Of a stretch of DNA of 12,974 nucleotides, positions 6,264 to 12,903 are shown piece by piece. The notes under the pieces were generated by a model, which had not been told where the DNA came from, searched no databases, and worked only from the letters and a program-made list of their open reading frames with translations. A program made the position numbers and the translations under genes. The first letter of the stretch is position 1, and every line of letters begins with the position of its first letter. The stretch lies in assembly GCA_021788795.1 (NCBI GenBank), contig JAJYKG010000034.1:1-12974 (forward strand), given 5' to 3'. Origin of the DNA: Thermoplasmata archaeon (GTDB lineage: Archaea > Thermoplasmatota > Thermoplasmata > RBG-16-68-12).

Positions 6264-6658
6264 TGCCCGAACTCCTCGCCCCGGTCCGAGCGGAGCCCGA
6301 TGAGGCGGTCGTGCGGCACTACCTGGAGGCCCTGAACAGCGGTCAGGTGCTGGAAGCGCTCAACGCGTTCAGCATGGACGCACGGATGCGGGACGAGTCC
6401 GGCCGCGAGCGGCGCGGCATCCGGGAGATCGCCGCGGCGTTCGCGAGCCACGAGCGTCCGCTGAAGGTGGACATCGAGGAGCTCCAGAAGGAAGGGGCGG
6501 CGGTCGCGGTCCGCGTGCGGCTGACCTACCCGGAGACCCGCGAGACGCGAGTCTACCGGAGCGTCTTCCGGGTGAACCGCGACCGGATCCGGTCCCTGGT
6601 GATGGACCCCCTGCCGGTCCCGCCGGCCCGACGCGGCAAGGCGGCCCGATCCGCCTGA
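6263..6658 (+). CDS. NTF2/SnoaL-like small protein
   Basis: The 131-residue protein has the layout of the NTF2-like (SnoaL) fold: an N-terminal helix VVRHYLEALNSGQV (16-29), an acidic/aromatic segment with FSMDARMRDES (36-46), a helix RGIREIAAAFASH (51-63), and then strands such as VAVRVRLTYP (81-90) and RVYRSVFRVN (96-105). This fold is used by small-ligand enzymes and by non-catalytic partners, so no reaction can be assigned. The basic C-terminal tail (RRGKAARS, 123-130) lies outside the fold. The ATG at 6263 is preceded by AGAGG at only 3 bases, inside a strong inverted repeat that could limit translation. It follows the AbrB-PhoU gene by 57 bases on the same strand, so co-transcription and a phosphate-linked role are possible but unproven. 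Confidence 0.65.
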   Translation: MPELLAPVRAEPDEAVVRHYLEALNSGQVLEALNAFSMDARMRDESGRERRGIREIAAAFASHERPLKVDIEELQKEGAAVAVRVRLTYPETRETRVYRSVFRVNRDRIRSLVMDPLPVPPARRGKAARSA

Positions 6659-6663
6659 GACTG

Positions 6664-6705
6664 CCCGGGGAACCGGTGCCCCCTCGGGTCCTCCTCGCCC
6701 CCCCA
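6664..6705 (+). terminator. possible terminator after the NTF2-like gene
   Basis: CCCGGGG (6664-6670) can pair with CCCTCGGG (6682-6688 with one G-U pair) to form a hairpin just after the stop at 6656-6658. A pyrimidine run (TCCTCCTCGCCCCCCC, 6689-6704) follows. Because the run is C-rich and not T-rich, efficient termination is uncertain. Confidence 0.3.
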
Positions 6706-6930
6706 TAGAATCCGGGGCGCAACTCCTTGTAGCGCGGATTCGTTCACGAGATGGACGTAGCCCCCGGAAGCGGGAAAGAATGACTCCTGCGACCGGGGCC
6801 CATCCCTTTTGACACCTCATCGCGTGTCCCGGACCGCGCGCTCGACGCGCCCAGATCGCGGTCGTTGCCCCACGGCAGAAGATTCAGAAGTAGAGGGCAG
6901 GGATTGGCAACTGTCGATTGGAGGAGGACC
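6706..6930. other. intergenic stretch without a recognisable gene
   Basis: No frame here has a recognisable domain. A 10-codon frame at 6751-6783 (MDVAPGSGKE) is too short to support. A potential stem GGGCAGGG (6895-6902) with CCCTGCCC (6929-6936) spans a 26-base loop that contains GATTGG twice (6902-6907 shared with the arm, and 6916-6921). The plus-strand frame that later looks peptidase-like is open from 6784, but I see no family resemblance before about 6931. Confidence 0.4.
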
Positions 6931-7113
6931 CTGCCCCCCGGACAGCCAATGCGCCTGCCGATAAGAGCGTGCGCGAAGGGGTCTACGGAGCCCACGGGAA
7001 TCGCGGGCCTCTCCCCGGGGATCGCCTCCGCCTCCGGGGCCGTGCGAATACCTACCGAGGCTAGAAGTAACTCGGTCCAGTTCCACGGCGTATCCTCTGG
7101 AGAATGGGTGGCC
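6931..7113 (+). pseudogene. degraded upstream fragment of the M28 peptidase gene
   Basis: This stretch is open in a frame one step away from the peptidase ORF that follows. It reads as plausible M28-family linker sequence, for example STEPTGIAGLSPGIASASG and, just before the junction, GVSSGEWVA. In related peptidases a segment of the type xSxGEWL..LLxEG directly precedes the strand leading to the metal site. Here GEWVA is in this frame while LPEGRVDIVS is in the next, so loss of one base around 7111-7114 would explain both. Third-position G/C is about three quarters, lower than in the intact part, consistent with decay. The resemblance is judged by eye, so confidence is moderate to low. Confidence 0.4.
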
Positions 7114-8498
7114 TTCCCGAGGGCCGCGTGGACATCGTCTCGGACCAAGTGGCCCGGTCGGTCAACGTGGCCGCGTACCTCTACGGGACCACGCATCCCG
7201 ACGAGTACGTGGTCATCTCGGGGCACATCGACACCTGGTGGTCCGGAGCCAATGACGACACCTCGTCCATCGCGGCCGTGCTCGAACTCGCGCGGCTCTT
7301 CTCGACCGCGAGGGCCGCGGGCACGTTCACGAACGACCGCACGCTCGTCTTCGCCTCCATGGGGGCGGAGGAGACGGGCGGCCCGGACAACACCTGGTAC
7401 AACTGGCTCGTGGGATCCTACGAGTTCGTGAGGGCCCATCCGGAGATCCTCGCCGGCCTCGTAGTCGAGCTGAACATGGACGGCGTGAGCCTCGCGAGGA
7501 CATCGGGCAAGTACTGGGTCGAGAACACCTGGGAGGTGAATCCCTTCGTGGCGAAGGGGATCCGCGACCTCGGCCTCGGCGGGGCGGTCGGCTACTACAA
7601 CCCCGTCTGGTCGTGGACGGACGCGTGGTCCTACGCCGCGAAGGGCGGTGGCTCGGCGATCCAACTCCTCTGGGTGGCGGGCTACGACGAGACCTACCAC
7701 ACCCAGCTCGACGACATGGCGGAACAGAGCCCGGCGACGGTGGAGGTCCCGCTGAAGATGCATGGCCTCGGGACGATGCGCGCGGCGAACGCCCTCATCG
7801 TGCCCGTCGAGCTCCAGCACACGGTGGACTGGGCCGTGGCGGGCTTCAAGAGCGAGAAGGCCGCGATCCCTGCCCAAACCGCGGAGTTCGATGAGGCAAT
7901 CACGGCCGCGGGTGCGCTCCGCGAGTGCGCGGTCGCAATGAACGCCTACGCGGCCGAGCTGGAGGCCGACTACGCGGCCGCGTCCGCGGAGGAACGGCCG
8001 GCCCTCCAGGCGCAGGCGGACGCCCTCAACGCTCAGTTCATCGACGCCCGGCGCGTCGTGAACGTGTGGACCTTCGGGGAAGGCGGACTCATGGGCTCGT
8101 GGGATGTCTTCCTGCGGCCCGCGCAGTACGTGCATGACCTGAGCGCCGTGAACCGGGCGACCGCGGCCCTCTCTAAGGGACAGACGGGGAACGCCCTGGC
8201 GGCCCTCGAAGGCGTGTACACGATGGAATGGGGCAAGGCCTACAGCCGCGAGACGTACTTGGAGCTCCTGCGGGAGAGGACGGACGTCCCCATGTACTGG
8301 GGAGGGGACTTCGGGCAGCAGCAATCCTACGTGGATGTCCAGGGAATTTACCTGGGCCTGAAGGCCGGAACGACGTCCAAAGCGGCGGCCCTCTCGGAAC
8401 TCCACTGGATCGCGGACACGCAGCTGACCCCATGGCTCGTCGGTGACCTGGCGCTCCTGGAGAACGCCTACTCGGAGGGCGCGGCTATCCTGAGCTAA
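7104..8498 (+). CDS. M28-family zinc aminopeptidase, N-terminally truncated
   Basis: The protein belongs to the M28 (glutamate carboxypeptidase II/aminopeptidase) group, which removes residues using two zinc ions. From the ATG at 7104 it has 464 residues. All expected residues are present: zinc ligands His41 (SGHIDTW), Asp51 (GANDDT), Glu90, Asp126 (LNMDG) and His199 (ETYHTQ), and general base Glu89 (GAEE). A helical C-terminal region (about 220-460), comparable in position to the transferrin-receptor-like dimerisation domain, follows. The signal peptide and PA/apical part normally found upstream are missing. In frame, the reading stops at a TAA at 7068, and a remnant lies in another frame. 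The product would be cytoplasmic if made. No clear promoter precedes it. It could be an inactivated gene, an assembly error or a domesticated catalytic half. It converges on trpA. Confidence 0.75.
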   Translation: MGGLPEGRVDIVSDQVARSVNVAAYLYGTTHPDEYVVISGHIDTWWSGANDDTSSIAAVLELARLFSTARAAGTFTNDRTLVFASMGAEETGGPDNTWYNWLVGSYEFVRAHPEILAGLVVELNMDGVSLARTSGKYWVENTWEVNPFVAKGIRDLGLGGAVGYYNPVWSWTDAWSYAAKGGGSAIQLLWVAGYDETYHTQLDDMAEQSPATVEVPLKMHGLGTMRAANALIVPVELQHTVDWAVAGFKSEKAAIPAQTAEFDEAITAAGALRECAVAMNAYAAELEADYAAASAEERPALQAQADALNAQFIDARRVVNVWTFGEGGLMGSWDVFLRPAQYVHDLSAVNRATAALSKGQTGNALAALEGVYTMEWGKAYSRETYLELLRERTDVPMYWGGDFGQQQSYVDVQGIYLGLKAGTTSKAAALSELHWIADTQLTPWLVGDLALLENAYSEGAAILS

Positions 8499-8510
8499 CC
8501 GCACACCGAC

Positions 8511-8555
8511 ATGAAAAGAGCGCGAGACGGCGGTCCAGGCAGAGCCTCGGCGCTC
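8511..8555 (-). terminator. terminator of the trp operon
   Basis: On the minus strand, arms at 8555..8546 (GAGCGCCGAG) and 8526..8518 (CTCGCGCTC) pair with one bulged base, and TTTT (8517..8514) follows directly. The trpA stop TGA (8556..8554) overlaps the stem. A hairpin followed by a T-run is the classical intrinsic terminator form, and the T-run alone suits archaeal termination. The stem could also serve the convergent peptidase transcript on the other strand. Confidence 0.55.
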
Positions 8556-9342
8556 ACGGACGCACGCCGCTGGCGAGCTCGCGGACGAAAGCCTCGACCG
8601 CCTCCGGGTCGGCCTCCTCCGCAGCCATGCGCACAATCGCGCTGCCCACCACGATCCCGTCGGCACCCGAGGTGGCCAGGGTGCGGACGTGATCCGGCGT
8701 CGAGACGCCGAAGCCCACGGCGAGTGGCAGCGACGCCGTGTGGTGCAGGGCCTGGAGCCGGCTCCGAAGGCCTTCCGGGAGGTCGGACCGAGTGCCCGTG
8801 GTCCCGTACCGCGCGACGACGTAGACGAAGCCGCGGGAGACCGCGCCAATGGCCGCGGCCCGCCCGTCGGGCGTGGACGGCGCGACCAGCTGCACGAGGT
8901 CGATCTGCGCGCCGTCGAGGACCCCACGGATCTCCGGAGACTCCTCGAGGGAAAGATCCGGGACGATCACGCCGTCGACGCCTGCGGCCGCGGCGCGCTC
9001 AGCGAAGGGCGTGAGGCCCATCGCCAGCACCGGGTTCAGGTACGTCATCAGGAGGAGCGGCGCGTCGGATCCCCGCCGCAGCCGGGCGGCGAGGTCGAGG
9101 ACGTCCCGCGGCCGCGTCCCGGCCCTCAGGGCGCGCTGGCCCGCGGCCTGGATCTCCGGTCCATCCGCGATCGGGTCGGAGAAGTGGACGCCGAGCTCGA
9201 CGAGGTCTGCCCCGCCGCGGATGCACGCGAGGGCCATCTTCTCCGTCGTCGCGAGGTCCGGATCCCCGGCCATGAGGTAGGCCACCAAGGCGGCGCGCTC
9301 CTCCTTCCTCGCGCGCGCGAACGCGTCGCGAATCCGGCTCAG
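8554..9342 (-). CDS. trpA: tryptophan synthase alpha subunit
   Basis: TrpA splits indole-3-glycerol phosphate into indole and glyceraldehyde 3-phosphate, passing indole to TrpB. Catalytic Glu and Asp are seen in LVELGVHFSDPIADGPEIQ (the E of VEL and the D of ADGP). Phosphate-binding loops appear as RYGTTGTRSDL, GFGVS and VVGSAIV. The usual GIPFSDP/GVPFSDP reads GVHFSDP, a Pro-to-His change at a residue near the interface with TrpB. I choose CTG at 9342..9340 as start. It gives 262 residues beginning (M)SRIRDAFARARKEERAAL, which matches the normal MSRI-type N-terminus, and it makes a CTGA overlap with the trpB stop. The nearest usual start is TTG at 9288, giving 244 residues without the first helix. 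It is the last gene of the operon. Confidence 0.93.
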   Translation of the reverse strand: MSRIRDAFARARKEERAALVAYLMAGDPDLATTEKMALACIRGGADLVELGVHFSDPIADGPEIQAAGQRALRAGTRPRDVLDLAARLRRGSDAPLLLMTYLNPVLAMGLTPFAERAAAAGVDGVIVPDLSLEESPEIRGVLDGAQIDLVQLVAPSTPDGRAAAIGAVSRGFVYVVARYGTTGTRSDLPEGLRSRLQALHHTASLPLAVGFGVSTPDHVRTLATSGADGIVVGSAIVRMAAEEADPEAVEAFVRELASGVRP

Positions 9343-10529
9343 AGCTCCACCCCCATGGACCGAGCCACGGTCTGGACATCCTTGTCCCCGCGGCCGGAGA
9401 GAGTGGCGACGACCACCTGGTCGCGGTCCATCTCCCGCGCGCGCTGCATCGCCGCGAAGACCGCGTGGGCAGACTCCAGCGCCGGGAGGATCCCCTCCAG
9501 GGTCGCGAGGGTGTGGAAGGCCTCGAGCGCCTGGGCGTCCGTGACCGCGGTGAAGGAGGCGCGCTTCGTGTCCTTCAGGTAGGCGAGCTGCGGGCCGACC
9601 CCGGGATAGTCGAGGCCCGCGGAGACGCTGAACGTGTCGGCGATCTGGCCGTCTTCGTCCTGCAGGAGGTACGAGCGTGCCCCGTGGAGGACGCCCGGTC
9701 GGCCGGCGACCAGGGTGGCCGCATGGCGACCCGTCTCGATGCCCTCGCCGCCGGCCTCCGCGCCGAGCAGCTCGACGGCCGTGTCCTCGAGGAAGGGTGC
9801 GAACGTGCCCATGGAGTTGCTCCCGCCGCCGACGCAGGCCACGAGGAGGTCGGGGAGCCGGCCCATCTGCTCCCGAGCCTGGTCCTTGATCTCCCGGCCG
9901 ATCACGCTCTGGAAGTCCCGCACGATCGTCGGATAGGGATGCGGCCCGACCACGGAGCCGATGCAGTAGTACGTCATCGTGACGTTCGTGACCCAGTCGC
10001 GGAGGGCCTCGTTGATCGCGTCCTTCAAGGTCTGGCTGCCGCCGTCCACGGCGTGGACCTGCGTCCCGAGGAGACGCATGCGGAAGACGTTCAGAGCCTG
10101 GCGCTTCACGTCCACGGAGCCCATGTAGACCTCCGTCGGGATGCCGAGGACGGCCCCGGCCATGGCCGCGGCGACGCCGTGCTGCCCCGCGCCCGTCTCC
10201 GCGATCATCCGGGGCTTGCCCATCCGCCGGGCGAGGAGCGCCTGCCCCATGACGTTGTTGAACTTGTGCGCCCCGCCGTGGCAGAGGTCCTCCCGCTTCA
10301 GGTAGATGCGCGCGCCGCCGCAGGCCTCCGTGAGCCGACGAGCGAAGTAGAGAGGCGTGGGCCGGCCGCCGTAGTGCCGGTTGTAGTCGTCCAGCTCCGC
10401 CTCGAACCGAGGGTCGGCACGGGCGTCCTCGTACGCGGCTTCGAGCTCGAGAAGCGCGGGCATGAGGGTCTCGGGGACGAACTGGCCCCCGTACGGGCCG
10501 AACTTGCCTCTCGACGCCACCTCAGCCAT
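9339..10529 (-). CDS. trpB: tryptophan synthase beta subunit (TrpB1 type)
   Basis: TrpB condenses indole with L-serine to tryptophan using PLP. The 396 residues equal the family norm. The PLP lysine is Lys89 in GAHKFNN (most relatives have HKINN or HKTNQ). Other sites are ETGAGQHGVA with Glu111 (substrate carboxylate region), GGGSN (234-238, PLP phosphate), LESAHA with Glu352, and SGRGDKD (378-384). The N-terminal GKFGPYGGQFVPETL (8-22) marks the TrpB1 group that pairs with TrpA. The ATG at 10529..10527 overlaps trpC by 8 bases. Starts further upstream lie inside trpC and add a non-homologous tail. Phosphoribosylanthranilate isomerase, usually encoded just before trpB, is absent. Confidence 0.97.
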   Translation of the reverse strand: MAEVASRGKFGPYGGQFVPETLMPALLELEAAYEDARADPRFEAELDDYNRHYGGRPTPLYFARRLTEACGGARIYLKREDLCHGGAHKFNNVMGQALLARRMGKPRMIAETGAGQHGVAAAMAGAVLGIPTEVYMGSVDVKRQALNVFRMRLLGTQVHAVDGGSQTLKDAINEALRDWVTNVTMTYYCIGSVVGPHPYPTIVRDFQSVIGREIKDQAREQMGRLPDLLVACVGGGSNSMGTFAPFLEDTAVELLGAEAGGEGIETGRHAATLVAGRPGVLHGARSYLLQDEDGQIADTFSVSAGLDYPGVGPQLAYLKDTKRASFTAVTDAQALEAFHTLATLEGILPALESAHAVFAAMQRAREMDRDQVVVATLSGRGDKDVQTVARSMGVEL

Positions 10530-11289
10530 GGAGCAGTTCCCCCAGCTTCCGCCGCGGATCCGGGGACGACATGACGGACGAGCCGACGAGGACGGCATCG
10601 GCGCCGGCCTGAAGCAGGGCGTCCACCTGGTCCCTCCGCTCCACGCCGCTCATCGCGATCACAGGGCGGTCCTTCGGGCGGGCCGATAAAAGCGCCGAGG
10701 TCGTGGCGGGGTCCGTCTGCATCGTGGACAGGTCGCGGTGGTTGATGCCCAGGACGTCCGCGTCCGTCCGCAGAGCCTCGTCGAGGTCCTCGAGGGTGTG
10801 GACCTCCAAGACGACGTCCAGGTCGAGGCCGTGGGCCGCATCGATGAGCCGCTGCGGGGAGGCCACCGGGAGCCCCCGTGTCGTCAGCGTCTGGATCACC
10901 AAGACCGCAGACGCACCGCACGCCGCCGCGGCCTCCACCTGCCGCGAGTCCACGACGATGTCCTTGAATAGGACGGGCAGGCCCGTCGCCGCGGCCTCGC
11001 GCACGTAGTCGAGGCGGCCCGCGAAGACGTTCGGCTCGGCGAGGACCGAGAGGCCGAGCGGGCTCGCGTCCACGAAGGTTTTCAGCAACTGATGAAAATC
11101 CTCGGGCGAGTGGGCCGGGGCCATCGTGGGTGATGCGAACTTGATCTCCGCAATCACGTCCGAGGGCTGTTCCGGGGTCCCGAGGACTTCCAGGAAGGAA
11201 GGCGCCCGCGGCGCGGGCTCGGACACGACGTAGTAGCCGTCGCGCAGGAGCGATTGGGCATTCTGCACGAGGCGCCTAAGCTCGTCCAT
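10522..11289 (-). CDS. trpC: indole-3-glycerol-phosphate synthase
   Basis: TrpC closes the indole ring, converting CdRP to indole-3-glycerol phosphate. It is a single (beta/alpha)8 barrel of 255 residues, like archaeal stand-alone enzymes and not fused to TrpF. Residues equivalent to those used by the Sulfolobus enzyme are visible: Glu48 and Lys50 (AEIKFASP), Lys109 (LFKDIVVD), Glu162 (LEVHTLED), Asn183 (GINHRDL) and Ser214 (MSGVERRD). Phosphate-binding GADAVLVGSSVM (229-240) follows. The usual EIKRxSPS reads EIKFASPT, with Phe where Arg or a similar residue is common. The ATG at 11289..11287 overlaps trpD by 14 bases. The frame runs 42 bases further upstream, but that extension lies in trpD and is not conserved in type. 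Confidence 0.96.
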   Translation of the reverse strand: MDELRRLVQNAQSLLRDGYYVVSEPAPRAPSFLEVLGTPEQPSDVIAEIKFASPTMAPAHSPEDFHQLLKTFVDASPLGLSVLAEPNVFAGRLDYVREAAATGLPVLFKDIVVDSRQVEAAAACGASAVLVIQTLTTRGLPVASPQRLIDAAHGLDLDVVLEVHTLEDLDEALRTDADVLGINHRDLSTMQTDPATTSALLSARPKDRPVIAMSGVERRDQVDALLQAGADAVLVGSSVMSSPDPRRKLGELLHG

Positions 11290-12322
11290 GGTCCTCCAGC
11301 TTGGAAAGGTCCCCACCCGTCGCGGCCACAAGCTCCCGGAGTTTCCCCAGCGCGCGTCCGGAGTCGAGGACTTCCTGGGCCACCGGGATCGCGTCGTTCA
11401 GGGAGGCGGTCTTCCCCGCGACGTAGATCCCCGCCGCGGCGTTCGCGATGACCATGTCCCGTTTCGGCCCCGGCTCGCCGGCCAGGATCCGCAGGGCCTC
11501 CCTCGCAGCCTCGGCCGGCTCGGACCCCGCAAGGGCGTGCAGGGGCGCGCGGTCGAACCCCAGGTCCTCCGCCCGGAGGACGTACTGCCTCGCCTCGCCC
11601 TCCGAGAGCTCGCCGACGAGCGTGGGGCAGCTGAGGCAGATCTCGTCGACGCCCGCCTGTCCGTGCACGACCATCGCGTGCTCCAGGCCGAGGCGGTCCG
11701 TCACGTCGAGGAAGAGCGGCACCAGGTCCGGGGAGAAGACACCCATCACGTGCCCTCGGGCGCCCGCCGGGTTCGTGAGCGGGCCGAGGATGTTGAAGAC
11801 CGTCCGCACCCCGAGCTCCTTCCGCGGCCCCATCGCGTTCCGCATCGCGGGGTGGAACTTCGGCGCGAACATGAAGCAGAGCCCGTGGTCCTGGAGGACG
11901 CGCTCGACCGCTGACGGATTGAGGTCGATGCGCACGCCGAGGGCCTCGAGGAGGTCCGCGCTGCCGCAGCGGCTCGTGATCGCGCGGTTCCCGTGCTTCG
12001 CCACCGTCACGCCCGCGCCGGCCACGAGGAACATAGCCAGGGTCGAGACGTTGAACGTCGTCACGGGCGCGCCACCGGTGCCGCAGAGGTCCACGACACG
12101 GCCGTTGGGCCGCGGGCGGATCGCGGCGGCCCGCTCCCGCATCGCCACCGCCATCCCGGCAATCTCATCCGGGCGCTGGCCCTTCATCGCCATCCCGAGG
12201 AGGAAGGCGCCGACCTGGGCTTGGGTCGCGGTGCCGTCCATGATCTCCGCCATGGCATCGTGGGCCTGCGCGGGTCCCAGGTCGCGGTGGGCCGCGAGCT
12301 CCGCGAGCGCGTCCCGGATCAC
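11276..12322 (-). CDS. trpD: anthranilate phosphoribosyltransferase
   Basis: TrpD attaches the phosphoribosyl group of PRPP to anthranilate. The 348 residues match the family. After an N-terminal helical domain (1-75) come the PRPP-binding loop DLCGTGGAP (78-86), FNVST (90-94), KHGNR (109-113) with SRCGSADLLEALG (117-129), then FAPKFHPAM (152-160) and RTVFNILGPLTNPA (173-186), all typical. GVDEI later supplies metal-binding acidic residues. The start is GTG at 12322..12320, overlapping the trpG stop as GTGA. The reading frame is open further upstream, but that sequence is the shadow of trpG. It is not fused to trpG. Confidence 0.96.
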   Translation of the reverse strand: MIRDALAELAAHRDLGPAQAHDAMAEIMDGTATQAQVGAFLLGMAMKGQRPDEIAGMAVAMRERAAAIRPRPNGRVVDLCGTGGAPVTTFNVSTLAMFLVAGAGVTVAKHGNRAITSRCGSADLLEALGVRIDLNPSAVERVLQDHGLCFMFAPKFHPAMRNAMGPRKELGVRTVFNILGPLTNPAGARGHVMGVFSPDLVPLFLDVTDRLGLEHAMVVHGQAGVDEICLSCPTLVGELSEGEARQYVLRAEDLGFDRAPLHALAGSEPAEAAREALRILAGEPGPKRDMVIANAAAGIYVAGKTASLNDAIPVAQEVLDSGRALGKLRELVAATGGDLSKLEDHGRA

Positions 12323-12903
12323 GACCGCACCTCGCGCAGGAAGTTCGCCAGGAGGGCCGGCCCCTCCGGCGTCAGGATGGACTCGGGGTGAAACTGCACG
12401 CCCTCGATGGGGAAGCGACGGTGGCGGACCGCCATGACCTCGCCGTCCTCCGACGTGGCGCTCACCGCAAGGTCCGGCGGCAGCGTGGCACGTTCGATGG
12501 CCAGGGAGTGGTAGCGGCCCGCGGTGAGCGGATTGGGCAGGCCCTCGAAGATCGTCCGCCCGTCGTGGCGGACCGTGCTCGTCTTGCCGTGCAGGAGCCG
12601 CGCCGCGGGTCCCACCTGCGCTCCGAAGGCGGAGCCGATGCCCTGGTGGCCCAGGCAGACGCCGAGGGTGGGCGTGTACGGGCTCACGTGCCTCAAGATG
12701 TCCCCGCACACGCCGAAATCCCGGGCGTTCGCCGGATGGCCGGGGCCCGGCGAGAGGACGACGGCATCGGGGGCCATCTGCCGCACCTCCTTCAGGGTGA
12801 CGGCGTCGTTGCGCACGACGCTCGGGCTCGCGCCGAGCTCCCCGAGCCGCTGGTACAGGTTGTACACGAAGGAGTCGTAGTTGTCGATGACGAGGACGTT
12901 CAC
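12319..12903 (-). CDS. trpG: anthranilate synthase glutaminase subunit
   Basis: TrpG (component II) releases ammonia from glutamine for anthranilate formation by TrpE. The 194 residues are a class I glutamine amidotransferase domain: IDNYDSFVYNL (6-16), SPGPGHP (51-57), the nucleophile elbow GVCLGHQ with Cys83, and the His172-Glu174 pair in FHPES. HSLA (132-135) and the surrounding sequence fit the TrpG/PabA group. The operon context with trpE and trpD argues for TrpG over PabA. The GTG start at 12903..12901 overlaps the trpE stop (GTGA), in the same style as the trpG-trpD junction. Confidence 0.96.
   Translation of the reverse strand: MNVLVIDNYDSFVYNLYQRLGELGASPSVVRNDAVTLKEVRQMAPDAVVLSPGPGHPANARDFGVCGDILRHVSPYTPTLGVCLGHQGIGSAFGAQVGPAARLLHGKTSTVRHDGRTIFEGLPNPLTAGRYHSLAIERATLPPDLAVSATSEDGEVMAVRHRRFPIEGVQFHPESILTPEGPALLANFLREVRS

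Noticed and set aside
6751..6783. A 10-codon frame MDVAPGSGKE as a leader peptide of the peptidase gene
   Set aside because: There is no ribosome-binding site or promoter, it is more than 300 bases from the peptidase ATG, and nothing suggests attenuation.
5147..6820. A 557-codon minus-strand open frame opposite the AbrB-PhoU and NTF2-like genes
   Set aside because: It is a shadow frame caused by high GC in third positions. The plus strand carries recognisable domains over the same bases, while this frame has none.
6659..7103. A tRNA or other structured RNA gene in the gap before the peptidase
   Set aside because: No T-loop GGTTCGAATCC-like sequence or matching acceptor arms were seen; only isolated short stems are present.
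6744..8927. A 727-codon minus-strand open frame across the peptidase and the end of trpA
   Set aside because: It is antisense to the peptidase with its zinc ligands, is His/Arg/Gly-rich without a domain, and passes through trpA in the wrong frame.
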